Below are positions 8,703 to 17,549 of a stretch of 64,000 nt of DNA, one piece after another. Location of the stretch: the NCBI RefSeq assembly GCF_024519155.1, contig NZ_JANIFJ010000001.1, positions 372,001 to 436,000 of the forward strand. The letters are read 5' to 3'. The notes under the pieces were generated by a model that was not told where the DNA came from, searched no databases, and saw nothing but the letters and a program-made list of their open reading frames with translations. This DNA comes from Mangrovibrevibacter kandeliae. GTDB taxonomy: Bacteria; Pseudomonadota; Alphaproteobacteria; Rhizobiales; Rhizobiaceae. Both the position numbers and the translations under genes were made by a program. The first letter of the stretch is position 1. The number at the start of each line of letters is the position of its first letter.

Positions 8703-9141
8703 AGCATCTGCGGCGAACGCCGGATCGCTCTCCGGGCGCCCTGCCGGGACGAACCGCCCGTTGCCTTGCGCAGCTCGCCGCGAGGCGACGGCTCAAGGCG
8801 GACTGCTCGTGACTCTCCGCTGATCTGAAGCCCGACGGACGCGTGCCGCGATCGCGACCGCGGTGCCGCGCCCCGGACCGTTCCCGCCACGACCCTGCCC
8901 GACGCCGCGATCTCCAGCCGCGCGCCCTCCGGTGAGCGGTCGGGACTCTCTCAGACGCCTCAGACCCCCGGCGATCCGGCTTCCGCATTGCCGACGCGGC
9001 CTGTGCGGCGGCCGCTGCGTCATGTCGTCGACGCCACCGGAGCCTGACGTCGCTCACCGGGAGAGGGGCCTCGCCCGTAAGTTTCAGACAAGCGCCTCCG
9101 CGTACTTCTCCGGACATGGTTAACAGGGCGTCGATGACGTA
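8703..9141 (+). other. 439-nt intergenic region upstream of flgB
   Basis: No gene with a convincing start and ribosome site was found. The stretch is GC-rich and contains only short open frames of arginine/proline-rich composition. Close to its 3' end lies the motif ATGGTTAA (9116-9123). It probably holds the promoter of the flgB operon. Confidence 0.5.
9116..9123 (-). promoter_or_regulatory. TTAACCAT box upstream of flgB
   Basis: The plus strand reads ATGGTTAA, i.e. TTAACCAT on the minus strand, 18 nt before the flgB start codon. TTAACCAT is a motif reported for the cell-cycle regulator CtrA in rhizobia. Binding here is inferred from sequence only. Confidence 0.35.
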
Positions 9142-9525
9142 ATGGATCAGATCTACCTCATGGGTGTCGCCTCGCGCCGGTCGGAATGGCTCTCGGTGCG
9201 CCAGTCGGTGGTCGCCGAGAACGTCGCCAACGCCAACACGCCCGCCTACCAGGCCAAGGACGTCAAGGATTTCTCCGAGGTCATGCAGGCGACCAGCCTG
9301 CAGATGGCCGGTACCAGCCCGATGCACCTCGTGAGCGCCGGTGGCCGAGGCGACGCCAACGTCGAAACGACGGAAGGCGACAGCTGGGAGGTTCTCCATT
9401 CCGGCAACTCGGTGAGCCTGGAGCAGGAGATGCTCAAGGCCGGCGAGGTCCAGCGCGACTATCAGCTGACGACCTCCATCGTGAAGTCCTTCCACCGCAT
9501 GCTTCTGTCGAGCGTGAAGAGCTAG
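9142..9525 (+). CDS. flgB: Flagellar basal-body rod protein FlgB
   Basis: FlgB is the first proximal rod subunit, assembled on FliE. The 127-residue length and the N-terminal signature [22 protein letters not shown] (a rod-protein motif) are typical, and the C-terminal helix [17 protein letters not shown] completes the coiled coil. It opens the operon flgB-flgC-fliE and is followed 4 nt later by flgC. Confidence 0.94.
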   Translation: MDQIYLMGVASRRSEWLSVRQSVVAENVANANTPAYQAKDVKDFSEVMQATSLQMAGTSPMHLVSAGGRGDANVETTEGDSWEVLHSGNSVSLEQEMLKAGEVQRDYQLTTSIVKSFHRMLLSSVKS

Positions 9526-9529
9526 AGCC

Positions 9530-9946
9530 ATGATTGATCCGATCATCTCCTCACTGAAGATCGCCGCGAGCGGTCTCCAGGCCCAGTCGACGCGCCTGCG
9601 GGTCGTCTCGGAAAACATCGCCAACGCCCAATCCACCGGTCAAACGGCGGGAAGCGACCCGTATCGGCGCAAGATCGTGACCTTCGGCAGCGTGCTCGAC
9701 GCCGTGTCAGGCAGCGAGATGGTCCAGATCGACGGCATCGACGGCGATCGCACCCCGTTTCGCGTCGAGCACGACCCGGGCAACCCGGCCGCCAACGCCG
9801 ACGGCTACGTGAAGATGCCGAACGTCAACATGCTGGTCGAGATGGCCGACATGCGCGAGGCGAACCGGTCCTACGAGGCCAACCTGCAGGTCGTGAAGCA
9901 ATCGCGCGACCTGATCTCCATGACCATCGATCTCCTGAGGAGCTAA
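9530..9946 (+). CDS. flgC: Flagellar basal-body rod protein FlgC
   Basis: FlgC is a proximal rod subunit of 138 residues. The N-terminal motif [15 protein letters not shown] and the C-terminal helix [18 protein letters not shown] are characteristic. It is in one operon with flgB and fliE, with gaps of 4 and 5 nt. Nothing unusual was seen. Confidence 0.95.
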   Translation: MIDPIISSLKIAASGLQAQSTRLRVVSENIANAQSTGQTAGSDPYRRKIVTFGSVLDAVSGSEMVQIDGIDGDRTPFRVEHDPGNPAANADGYVKMPNVNMLVEMADMREANRSYEANLQVVKQSRDLISMTIDLLRS

Positions 9947-9951
9947 GCCCT

Positions 9952-10278
9952 ATGGTTCCCGCAATCGGCTCGAGCCTGCCGTCCCTCGATCTCTCCAAAG
10001 TCTCCGGCGACTTCGGCACCCGGCCGCTGTCCGGGGCGTCCGCGGCGCAGACCGTGGAGGCCCCGCAGTTCTCCGACGTCATGAAGCAGGTCGCGTCGGA
10101 CGCGATCGGCAGCCTGAAGAACGCCGAGGCCGTCTCCATCCAGGGCGTCAAGGGCCAGGCTTCGACGCAGGCCGTGGTGGATGCGGTGATGTCGGCGGAG
10201 CGCACGCTGCAGACCGCGGTCGCGGTGCGCGACAAGGTCGTCGCCGCCTATCTCGACCTTTCCCGCATGGCCATCTGA
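9952..10278 (+). CDS. fliE: Flagellar hook-basal body complex protein FliE
   Basis: FliE is the adaptor between the MS ring and the rod. At 108 residues it has the usual size, and its C-terminal half (VDAVMSAERTLQTAVAVRDKVV) matches the family's conserved helix. The start is ATG at 9952, 5 nt after flgC. A 70-nt gap with a small GC hairpin separates it from flgG. Confidence 0.92.
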   Translation: MVPAIGSSLPSLDLSKVSGDFGTRPLSGASAAQTVEAPQFSDVMKQVASDAIGSLKNAEAVSIQGVKGQASTQAVVDAVMSAERTLQTAVAVRDKVVAAYLDLSRMAI

Positions 10279-10298
10279 CCGGGCCTGACCGCCTGCCT

Positions 10299-10316
10299 GG
10301 CGGCCTTGAGGCCGCC
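10299..10316 (+). other. Small GC hairpin between fliE and flgG
   Basis: A 7-bp perfect stem (10299-10305 with 10310-10316) with a 4-nt loop and no T-tract. It could modulate the relative expression of flgBC-fliE and flgG or stabilise mRNA ends. It is unlikely to be a full terminator. Confidence 0.3.
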
Positions 10317-10348
10317 GCTCCAGAACCGACCGTTTCGAGGACCGCATC

Positions 10349-11131
10349 ATGAGAGCACTCGCCATCGCCGCCACCGGCATGAATGCGCAGCAGACCAATG
10401 TCGAGGTGATCGCGAACAACATCGCGAACATCAACACGACGGGCTTCAAGCGCTCGCGCGCCGAATTCACCGACCTGCTCTATCAGGTCGAGCGCACCGC
10501 CGGCGTGCCGGCGCGCGGCGGCGAGGCCGTGGTGCCCGAGGGGGCCCAGCTCGGCCTCGGCGTGCGCACCGCGGCGATCCGCACCGTGCACATCCAGGGC
10601 ACGCTCGACCAGACCGGCAATCAGCTCGACATGGCGATCAACGGCCTCGGCTGGTTCCAGATCACCGGCCCCGGCGGCGAGGTGATGTACACCCGCGACG
10701 GCGCCTTCAACACCAACGACCAGGGCCAGCTCGTCAATCTCGACGGCTATCTCGTCGAGCCGGCGATCACGGTCCCGATCGACTCCACCAAGGTGACGGT
10801 CAATCAGTCGGGCCAGGTCTACGCCACGGTGAACGGCGCCGAGCAGGAGCTCGGCCAGCTGACCCTCGTGACCTTCGCCAACGATGCCGGCCTCGCCGCA
10901 CAGGGCGGCAACCTGTTCATGGAGACCGCGGCCTCCGGCGCGCCGGTGGCGGGCGTGCCGGGCGATCCGGGCTACGGCACGATCCACCAGGGCTATGTCG
11001 AGGATTCAAACGTCGATCCGGTGAAGGAGATCTCCGAGCTGATCTCGGCGCAGCGCGCCTACGAGATGAACTCCAAGGTCATCCAGGCCGCCGACGACAT
11101 GTCGAGCGTCGTGTCGAAGGGCATCCGCTGA
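10349..11131 (+). CDS. flgG: Flagellar basal-body rod protein FlgG
   Basis: FlgG is the distal rod subunit. At 260 residues it has the standard length. The N-terminal signature [21 protein letters not shown], the central [19 protein letters not shown]-type rod segment and the C-terminal helix [20 protein letters not shown] are all present (quoted piecewise). An ATG with a GAGG upstream gives the start. flgA begins 2 nt after its stop. Confidence 0.96.
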   Translation: MRALAIAATGMNAQQTNVEVIANNIANINTTGFKRSRAEFTDLLYQVERTAGVPARGGEAVVPEGAQLGLGVRTAAIRTVHIQGTLDQTGNQLDMAINGLGWFQITGPGGEVMYTRDGAFNTNDQGQLVNLDGYLVEPAITVPIDSTKVTVNQSGQVYATVNGAEQELGQLTLVTFANDAGLAAQGGNLFMETAASGAPVAGVPGDPGYGTIHQGYVEDSNVDPVKEISELISAQRAYEMNSKVIQAADDMSSVVSKGIR

Positions 11132-11133
11132 TC

Positions 11134-11628
11134 ATGGCCGGCTCGCGCGGAACTGCCCCGATGGAGCGCATGGCGCATCTGGCGGCGCTGCTTCTGGCGC
11201 TCGCCCTCATGCTGGCGCCGGGTCGCGTCCTGGCGGCCGACATCGAACTGCCCGTCCCGACCGCGATCATCTATCCCGGCCAGGCGGTGCTCGACCGCGG
11301 TGTCGAGCAGCGCAAGTTCCGCGTCCCCGGCGACCGCCTCTCGGCCTACGTCGTCGAGGACCGGATGCTCGAGGGCAAGCTCGCCCGCCGCACGCTGCTG
11401 CCGGGCGAGCCGATCCTCCTCGCCGACCTGAAGATGCCCGATCTCGTCAAGGCAGGCGTCGCCACCGCCATCGTCTACCGCGACACCGTGCTCACCATCA
11501 CCAGCGTCGGCACGCCGTTGCGCTCGGCCGGAGCCGGCGAGGTCGTGCGGGTGCGCAACGACGACAGCGGCGTGATCATCACCGGTACCGTCGCCGAAGA
11601 CGGCAGCATCGAGGTTTCCACCCGATGA
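11134..11628 (+). CDS. flgA: Flagella basal-body P-ring formation protein FlgA
   Basis: FlgA is a periplasmic chaperone for P-ring assembly (FlgI). The ATG at 11134 gives 164 residues; an internal ATG at 11161 would give 155 and a cleaner Sec signal (MERMAHLAALLLALAL). The mature part contains the SAF/ChapFlgA region (LARRTLLPGEPILLADL, VIVYRDTVLTITSVG-like and GAGEVVRVRNDDSGVIITG segments). Its stop overlaps the flgI start (ATGA), fitting its partnership with FlgI. Confidence 0.9.
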   Translation: MAGSRGTAPMERMAHLAALLLALALMLAPGRVLAADIELPVPTAIIYPGQAVLDRGVEQRKFRVPGDRLSAYVVEDRMLEGKLARRTLLPGEPILLADLKMPDLVKAGVATAIVYRDTVLTITSVGTPLRSAGAGEVVRVRNDDSGVIITGTVAEDGSIEVSTR

Positions 11629-12806
11629 GAGCGATCCTCTCGACGCTTCTTGCCCTGGTTCTCGGCGCGCACACCGCGCTCGCAGCGGACATGGCCTCGC
11701 TCGACGGCTCCGACTACGGCGACGGCGGTGCCGTCGCCGGTGCGGGCCAAGGCTACGCCCTGTCCGGCAATGTGCGCATCAAGGACATCACCGACGTCAA
11801 GGGCGTGCGCGCCAACCAGCTGGTCGGCTACGGCCTGGTGATCGGCCTGCAGGGTACCGGCGACAGCCTGCGCAACGCGCCCTTCACCGAACAGTCGCTG
11901 CAGTCGATGCTCGACCGCATGGGCGTCAACGTGCGCGACGGCAAGCCGCGCAGCCGCAACGTCGCCGCGGTGATGGTCACCGCCGAGCTGCCGGCCTTCA
12001 TCGGCACGGGCTCGCGCGTCGACGTCACGGTTTCCTCGCTCGGCGACGCATCCTCGCTGATGGGCGGCACGCTGGTCATGACCCCGCTCTATGGCGCCGA
12101 TGGCGAGATCTACGCGGTCGCGCAGGGACCGCTCGCGGTCACCGGCTTCACCAGCGCGGGCGAGACCGAGAAGCTCACCCAGGGCGTGCCGACAACCGGC
12201 CGCATCGCCAACGGCGCGCTCGTCGAGCGCGAGGTGCCCGGCACGTTCAACGACCAGAACATGGCGATCGAGCTGCGCAATCCGGATTTCGCCACGACGA
12301 TCCGCATCGTCGACACGATCAATGCGTACTCGCGTGGCCGGTGGGGCAAGCCGGTGGCGCGCGAGGCCGACTGGCGCACCATTCAGCTGGCGCGGCCCGC
12401 AAAGATCTCGAGCACCCGCTTCATCGCCGAGATCGGCATGCTGAAGGTGGCGCCGGACCAGGCCGCCAAGGTCGTCATCGACGAGCGCACCGGCACGGTC
12501 GTCATCGGCGCCGACGTCCAGATCTCGACGGTCGCCGTCACCCACGGCAACCTCACGGTCCGCATCACCGAACAGCCGGCGGTCTCGCAGCCGGCGCCGC
12601 TTTCGAACGGTCAGACGACGGTGACCTCGGAGACCGTCATCGACGCCCAGCAGGATGGCGGCACGCTCGCCATCGTCGGCGGCGCCGACCTCGAGACGGT
12701 GGTGCGCGGTCTCAACCGCATCGGTCTGAAGCCGACCGGCATCATCGCCATCCTCCAGGCCATCAAGACCGCCGGCGCTCTGCAGGCCGACCTCGTGGTG
12801 CAATGA
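11625..12806 (+). CDS. flgI: Flagellar P-ring protein FlgI
   Basis: FlgI forms the periplasmic P ring that acts as a bushing around the rod. The 393-residue precursor has a Sec signal peptide (residues 1 to about 20, ending TALAAD). The conserved FlgI body begins RIKDITDVKGVRANQLVGYG and includes LQGTGDSLRN. It overlaps flgA by 4 nt and is followed 1 nt later by motE. Confidence 0.96.
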   Translation: MRAILSTLLALVLGAHTALAADMASLDGSDYGDGGAVAGAGQGYALSGNVRIKDITDVKGVRANQLVGYGLVIGLQGTGDSLRNAPFTEQSLQSMLDRMGVNVRDGKPRSRNVAAVMVTAELPAFIGTGSRVDVTVSSLGDASSLMGGTLVMTPLYGADGEIYAVAQGPLAVTGFTSAGETEKLTQGVPTTGRIANGALVEREVPGTFNDQNMAIELRNPDFATTIRIVDTINAYSRGRWGKPVAREADWRTIQLARPAKISSTRFIAEIGMLKVAPDQAAKVVIDERTGTVVIGADVQISTVAVTHGNLTVRITEQPAVSQPAPLSNGQTTVTSETVIDAQQDGGTLAIVGGADLETVVRGLNRIGLKPTGIIAILQAIKTAGALQADLVVQ

Positions 12807-12807
12807 C

Positions 12808-13551
12808 ATGATCGCTTCTGCTCTCGCCGCCGTCCGCCGTCTCCGTCGGATCCACCCCAGCCTGCTCGGTTCGGCCGCCGCCGTGGCGATCGCGGGTCTC
12901 GTTCCGGCGGTGGCCGGTCCGATGCTGGCGACGCACGAGGACGCGCGCCGGGCTGCCATCGCCTTGCCGGTGCCGCTGGACGAGGCAAAGCCGGCGCAGG
13001 TCGATGCGCCGCCGCAGGCGGTGCTGGTCGCCGAAGCCGCCGCCGCCAAGGACGAACCCGCCGTGCCGCCGCAGAAGGTGCGCAAGGTCGGGTCGGACGG
13101 CACCAACGAGTCGGTCGAGCGGGATCGCTCCGAGGTCGAGCGCTACTGCCTCAACATCGCCGACAAGGCCCAGGACGCGCGCTATGCCGCCCAGTCGGAG
13201 CAGCTGAAGAACCTGGAGACGCAGATCAACCAGCGCATCCAGGATCTCGAGGCCAAGCGCGCGGAATACAAGGACTGGCTCGCGCAGCGGCAGGCCTTCA
13301 TCGACGGCGCGAGCTCGGTCGTGGTCGACATCTACGCCAAGATGAAGCCGGACGCAGCTGCGGCCCAGCTCGCGGTTCTCGACCGCGAATCGGCCGCCGC
13401 GGTGCTGGTGAAGCTGAAGTCGCGCACCTCGAGCGCGATCCTGTCCGAAATGCCGGCCGAGACGGCCGGCGCACTCGCCGCCCTGATCGTCCAGAAGACC
13501 ATGAACGGCAACGCCAAGACGGCGGCCGCCACACCGGAGAACCCGTCGTGA
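12808..13551 (+). CDS. motE: MotE-family periplasmic chaperone of MotC
   Basis: In Sinorhizobium MotE is a periplasmic, disulfide-linked dimer that stabilises MotC. This 247-residue protein has an N-terminal hydrophobic export segment (SLLGSAAAVAIAGLVPAVAG), a proline/alanine linker, and a helical MotE/MgtE-N-like core (AQSEQLKNLETQINQRIQDLEAKR quoted in part, then VVVDIYAKMKPDAAAAQL). A single Cys in RYCLNIAD could form the dimer disulfide. Between flgI and flgH it keeps the rhizobial order; its likely client MotC is at 24101. Confidence 0.88.
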   Translation: MIASALAAVRRLRRIHPSLLGSAAAVAIAGLVPAVAGPMLATHEDARRAAIALPVPLDEAKPAQVDAPPQAVLVAEAAAAKDEPAVPPQKVRKVGSDGTNESVERDRSEVERYCLNIADKAQDARYAAQSEQLKNLETQINQRIQDLEAKRAEYKDWLAQRQAFIDGASSVVVDIYAKMKPDAAAAQLAVLDRESAAAVLVKLKSRTSSAILSEMPAETAGALAALIVQKTMNGNAKTAAATPENPS

Positions 13552-14261
13552 TTCCAGCCCGCACCGCAATCGCGATCGGCCTCGCGACGGCGCTCGCCGG
13601 CTGCAACAGCCGGCCGCCGGAGCTGTTCGCCGAGCCGAGCCTGTCGCCGGTCGGATCCGGCGTCTACCAGTATCAGCCCGCAGTGCAGCCCGCCTCGTTT
13701 CCGGCCGCGCCCGCTGCGGTCGGACACTCGCTGTGGACCGATCGCGGCGCCGAGTTCTACCGCGACCCGCGGGCGATGAACGTCGGCGACATCGTCACGG
13801 TGAAGATCCGGATCAAGGACTCGGCGTCTCTGGCCAACAACACCAACCGCTCGCGCGATTCCAACATCGCCGGCGGTCTCGACTTCGACGCCAGCCTCAA
13901 CGGCGTCTCGGTCGGCACCCTCGGCGGCACGCTCGGCGCCAACGACAAGTCCGAATCGAAGGGCAAGGGTAGCGTCACCCGGTCCGAATCGATCGACCTG
14001 TCGGTCGCGGCCGTCGTCACCCAGGTGATGCCGAACGGCAACCTGTTCATCTCCGGCCAGCAGGAGGTGCGGGTGAACTTCGAGCTGCGCGTGCTCACGA
14101 TCGCCGGCCTCATCCGGCCGCGCGACATCCTGCCCGACAACACCATCGACTACGACAAGATTGCCGAGGCCCGGATCTCCTATGGCGGCCGCGGCCGTCT
14201 GACTGAGGTGCAGCAGCCGGGCTGGGGCCAGCAGATCTTCGACGTGATCGCGCCTTACTGA
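13548..14261 (+). CDS. flgH: Flagellar L-ring lipoprotein FlgH
   Basis: FlgH forms the outer-membrane L ring. The GTG at 13548 overlaps the motE stop in a GTGA. A short signal ends in the lipobox LAGC at residues 16-19, so the mature protein is a lipoprotein. The 237-residue length and the motifs SLWTDRGAEFYRDPRAMNVGDIVTV (in part) and GNLFISGQQEV are typical. A strong hairpin follows its stop. Confidence 0.95.
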   Translation: MIPARTAIAIGLATALAGCNSRPPELFAEPSLSPVGSGVYQYQPAVQPASFPAAPAAVGHSLWTDRGAEFYRDPRAMNVGDIVTVKIRIKDSASLANNTNRSRDSNIAGGLDFDASLNGVSVGTLGGTLGANDKSESKGKGSVTRSESIDLSVAAVVTQVMPNGNLFISGQQEVRVNFELRVLTIAGLIRPRDILPDNTIDYDKIAEARISYGGRGRLTEVQQPGWGQQIFDVIAPY

Positions 14262-14284
14262 CCCGTCCAGGAAGAGCGCGACAG

Positions 14285-14317
14285 AGCCGGCCGTACGCTT
14301 CCCGCGTGCGGCCGGTT
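14285..14317 (+). terminator. Hairpin after flgH
   Basis: A 14-bp stem with two G-T pairs (14285-14298 with 14304-14317) and a 5-nt loop follows flgH and is trailed by a short T-rich run. It probably ends or attenuates the flgB-flgH transcript before fliL-fliP. Confidence 0.6.
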
Positions 14318-14488
14318 CGCGTTTGGGCGACGGGCGCGAGGCAGGGCCGGTAACCTTTTGTTAAGCAAGTCTCGGAACAGCCTGACCGGCTAGTGCTGGA
14401 CACGAGCCTGGCGGCGAAATCGGCGACGAATGCGCGCCCGACCCCCTCGGCTCCAAAGGCACGATGCACAGAGCAGGGGGTCCGACGA

Positions 14489-15085
14489 ATGACCGACACG
14501 AGCGCTGACGGTCTCGACGCGTTGAACGCCATTCTCAACGAGAACAAGCCGAAGAAGAGCGGCTTGATGGCGACGATCCTGCCGGTGGCGATCCTGACCG
14601 TCATCGGATGCGCCGGCGGCGCTGCGATCGGCATGCTGCTGGCCAGCCCCGCGCCGACCGAGCCCGTCGCCGCCGCGGCCCCCGCGACGCCGGGCGCAGC
14701 CGCATCGGCCGAGGCAGGCGCCGAGGCGCACGGCAAGGCCGCGGCGCCCGAAGCCCATCTCGACATGTATGGCGGCAACGTCGAGGAGGTCGGCCCTGCG
14801 GTGCTGCTGCCGCTGCCACCGGTCATCACCAACCTCTATGCGCCGGCCGACGTCTGGCTGCGCCTCCAGGCCGCCGTCGTCATCCGTCAGAAGCAGGTCG
14901 AGGAGCCGGAGCTGCTGGCGACGCAGATCCAGGCCGACACGCTCGCCTTCCTGCGCACCGTGCAGCTCGCCCAGATCGAGGGCGGGCGCGGCCTCCTGCA
15001 TCTGAAGGAAGATCTCGAGGAACGGGCGAAGCTGCGCTCGCCCGCCGTCCTCGACTACGTCATCCAGACCATGGTGACCGAATGA
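14489..15085 (+). CDS. fliL: Flagellar basal body-associated protein FliL
   Basis: FliL is a single-pass inner-membrane protein that rings the stators. The ATG at 14489 (MTDTSADGL) has AGGGGG upstream and gives 198 residues; in-frame codons before it belong to the leader. A membrane helix (LMATILPVAILTVIGCAGG) is followed by an Ala/Pro linker and the conserved periplasmic domain (LPPVITNLYAP, then the C-terminal VLDYVIQTMVTE). The stop overlaps the fliP start (ATGA). Confidence 0.9.
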   Translation: MTDTSADGLDALNAILNENKPKKSGLMATILPVAILTVIGCAGGAAIGMLLASPAPTEPVAAAAPATPGAAASAEAGAEAHGKAAAPEAHLDMYGGNVEEVGPAVLLPLPPVITNLYAPADVWLRLQAAVVIRQKQVEEPELLATQIQADTLAFLRTVQLAQIEGGRGLLHLKEDLEERAKLRSPAVLDYVIQTMVTE

Positions 15086-15843
15086 ACCGGCGGCTCCTCC
15101 TCGTCCTGGCGCTGCTGCTCGTGCCGGGGACCGCTTTCGCGCAGGACGCGGCCGGCGCGCTCGCCTCGCTGATCCCGTCCGGCGACGCGGCCGCCTCGGG
15201 CCGCATCGTGCAGCTCTTCGGCATCGTCACGGTGCTGTCGATCGCGCCGGGCCTCCTGGTGATGGTCACCTCCTTCACCCGGATCGTGATCGCGCTGTCG
15301 ATCCTGCGCTCGGGCATCGGTCTGCAGACGACGCCGGCGAACCTGATCCTGATCTCGCTGTCGCTGTTCATGACCTTCTTCGTCATGGCCCCGACCTTCG
15401 ACCGCGCCTGGAACGACGGCCTGAAGCCGATGCTGGACAACCAGATCGGCGAGCAGGAGGCGTTTCAGAGGATTTCGGAGCCGTTCCGCGACTTCATGCT
15501 GACGCAGGTGCGCGACGAGGACCTGAAGCTCTTCGGCGACATCGCGACGTCGACGAGCCGGACGCGCGTCGAGCCGCCCGAGCAGGGCGATGCCGGCGTG
15601 CCGGACTTCCGCGTGCTGATCCCGGCCTTCATGATCTCCGAGCTCCGGCGGGGCTTCGAGATCGGCTTCCTGATCGTGCTGCCGTTCCTGGTGATCGACA
15701 TGATCGTCGCGACGCTGACGATGTCGATGGGCATGATGATGCTGCCGCCGACGATCATCTCGCTGCCGTTCAAGATCCTGTTCTTCATCCTGATCGACGG
15801 CTGGAACATGCTGGTCGGATCGCTGGTGCGATCCTTCTTCTGA
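15082..15843 (+). CDS. fliP: Flagellar export gate protein FliP
   Basis: FliP forms the core of the type III export gate with FliQ and FliR. The 253-residue precursor carries the cleavable signal typical of FliP (LLLVLALLLVPGTAFAQ). Four membrane segments follow, with the motifs MVTSFTRIVIALSILR and PDFRVLIPAFMISELRRGFEIGF (in part) and a C-terminal LIDGWNMLVGSLV. It overlaps fliL by 4 nt. FliQ and FliR lie at 34546 and 37115. Confidence 0.97.
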   Translation: MNRRLLLVLALLLVPGTAFAQDAAGALASLIPSGDAAASGRIVQLFGIVTVLSIAPGLLVMVTSFTRIVIALSILRSGIGLQTTPANLILISLSLFMTFFVMAPTFDRAWNDGLKPMLDNQIGEQEAFQRISEPFRDFMLTQVRDEDLKLFGDIATSTSRTRVEPPEQGDAGVPDFRVLIPAFMISELRRGFEIGFLIVLPFLVIDMIVATLTMSMGMMMLPPTIISLPFKILFFILIDGWNMLVGSLVRSFF

Positions 15844-15859
15844 CGAGGGTTCTCGAGCC

Positions 15860-15973
15860 TCAGCGCATCAGGGCGAGGATCGCCGCAGCCTCCGGGCTCG
15901 GCACCGGCAGGGGCAGGCTCGGCGCGGAGGGGCGCGGGCGGCGGGGCAGGGGCGCGGCAGCAAAGCGGGTCAT
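15860..15973 (-). CDS. Candidate 37-residue Pro/Ala-rich small protein
   Basis: A short minus-strand ORF converges on fliP, 16 nt from its stop. Its ATG (15973) is preceded by a strong Shine-Dalgarno, AAGGAG, at 6-nt spacing. The product is proline-rich in the middle (PLPRRPRPSAPSLPLPVP) with an Ala/Leu-rich helix at the end (EAAAILALM). No family is recognised. It would sit downstream of the minus-strand flagellin, beyond that gene's hairpin. The ribosome site is the main support, and chance is possible in GC-rich DNA. Confidence 0.35.
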   Translation of the reverse strand: MTRFAAAPLPRRPRPSAPSLPLPVPSPEAAAILALMR

Positions 15974-16113
15974 GGTCGGCTCCTTGTCGCGGGGGGCTCG
16001 AGGCCCAGGCCGGTGCGTCCGGCTCTATGTCTGTGACCCTAGCAGCCGCGGCTGAAGGAACCGGCTGCGATTTGTCTCGATTTTTAGCTGTCCGGGTGGA
16101 CCGGAAACGCAGA

Positions 16114-16137
16114 CCCCCGGCGACGGATCGCCGGGGG
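16114..16137 (-). terminator. Hairpin downstream of minus-strand flagellin
   Basis: A perfect 10-bp GC-rich stem (16114-16123 with 16128-16137) with a 4-nt loop lies 80 nt past the stop of the minus-strand flagellin gene. Only a short T-run follows on the minus strand. It is read as that gene's terminator. Confidence 0.5.
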
Positions 16138-16216
16138 CGCGGCTCAGCAGGCTTGCCGAGCGTGCGTACGGGGAACAGATCGTCCGCCCGGCCGCCTGCT
16201 GATGGGGACTTGCGTC

Positions 16217-17074
16217 TTACTGGAAGAGACGCAGGATGTTCTGGGCGCTCGCGTTCGAGATCTGCAGCGCCTGGATGGCGAGCTGCTGCTGGACCTGCAG
16301 GGCCGAGAGCTTGGCCGACTCTTCCTCGAGATCGGCATCGACCATGTCGGACAGAGAGCTCTGCTTCACGTCGGCGATCTTGTCGAGGAAGGCCTGCGAG
16401 TCGCCGAGACGGTCGGCGAAGCTGCCAAGCTTGGCTGCGTAAGCGGTCACCGTGGTGATCGCGGTGTCGATCGCCGTCTGCGTGGCGGTCACTTCAGCCG
16501 AGGTGTCGATGTCGGCGGTGGTGATGCTCGTGATGCCGGCGGCGCCGCCGCCAATGGCCGTCGCGGTCACCGCGGTGTCGACGTCGACTTTGGTCAGCGT
16601 ATCGGTGACGGCCGCGCCGGTGCTGTCGTAGCCGATATTGGCGGTGACGGTGGTCGTCGCGCTCAGCCAGTCGGTCGCGCCCTTGACCTGGCCGGCAGCG
16701 AGCGCGGACTTGATCTGAGCCTCAGCGGACTGGATGCTGGCGTAGATCGTCGCCTGCTCGGTGGCATCGCTCGTATTGGCGTACTGGGTGATCAGCGACT
16801 TCATGTCGTTGAGCGAGTTGACGATGCTCTCGGCAGCGCCGGAGACGACGTCGGCGGTGGACTTGTAGTAGTCGAGCCCGTCGCTCAGCGCCCGGTAGCT
16901 CGAGATGTCCGCGCGCATCTTCGTCGCCGCGCTCCACTGCGAGGCGCCGTCCTTGGCCGAGTTGATCTTCAGGCCGGTGGAGATGCGGTTCTGCGTCTGG
17001 TCGAGCTGCTTGTTGACGGACTGCAGGTTGCGAAGAGCGGAAAGCTGCGAGTAGTTGGTGGTGATGCCAGTCAT
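16217..17074 (-). CDS. Flagellin (short, divergent)
   Basis: This is a filament subunit of 285 residues. I choose the ATG at 17074 (MTGITTNYS) because GGGGAA lies 5 nt upstream and the product then starts like a flagellin. The N-terminal D0/D1 contains LQSVNKQLDQTQNRISTGLKI and the C-terminus ends ALQVQQQLAIQALQ...QNILRLFQ, both hallmark regions. The middle is a short Thr/Ala-rich variable part. The segment after STGLKI reads NSAKDGASQWSAATKM, where many alphaproteobacterial flagellins have AADNAAYWSIAT, so it is a diverged paralogue. It is divergent from the giant flagellin gene. Confidence 0.93.
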   Translation of the reverse strand: MTGITTNYSQLSALRNLQSVNKQLDQTQNRISTGLKINSAKDGASQWSAATKMRADISSYRALSDGLDYYKSTADVVSGAAESIVNSLNDMKSLITQYANTSDATEQATIYASIQSAEAQIKSALAAGQVKGATDWLSATTTVTANIGYDSTGAAVTDTLTKVDVDTAVTATAIGGGAAGITSITTADIDTSAEVTATQTAIDTAITTVTAYAAKLGSFADRLGDSQAFLDKIADVKQSSLSDMVDADLEEESAKLSALQVQQQLAIQALQISNASAQNILRLFQ

Positions 17075-17549
17075 TGTTGTTCCCCGTGTTGGCTGTGCTT
17101 CAACACGGAAGAACTTACGGTCGAACCATCCAAGATCTGGCTTCAGGAGAGCCGACAATTTTAGCGAAATGTCGTTTTGGTTTGTCCCAGAATTCTATGT
17201 TTAAATTCGAGATAATCTATATTCGGATTTTACGGGATGTGGATACAGTACATTAACCACGGCTCGCCCGCTCTATATATAAGAGTGCAGCCGGTCTCGC
17301 ATGCCCCGCGTCTGTGTGCCTTCAGTCGTACGCTCGCGGCGGTCTTTGCCGACGAGGCGGGCCGCCTTGCAAGTTTCGGGCAAAGTTGAGCCGTCCCGTT
17401 TACCCCTCGTTAAGCAGTCGCGCCTAGATTGCGATCCCATGGTGGGTCGATCGACGGTCATACGTCGCTCACAGGCATGATGCCGCGCCGCCATCCCGGC
17501 ACGACCCGGAATGTCCCCCAGATCCAAACAATCAATCGGGACAGATCAC
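17075..17549. promoter_or_regulatory. Divergent flagellin intergenic region
   Basis: 475 nt separate the two flagellin start codons and no further gene is visible. The part near 17160-17290 is markedly AT-richer than the surroundings and contains TTAACC (17253-17258) and a TATATATAAG stretch around 17275-17284 that could be a -10 region. The region must hold promoters and 5' leaders for both flagellins. In related bacteria the leader is the target of FlbT. No individual element is proven. Confidence 0.45.

Noticed and set aside
8863-9123. 86-codon frame upstream of flgB
   Set aside because: Pro/Arg/Ser-rich, no Shine-Dalgarno, no domain; more likely leader DNA.
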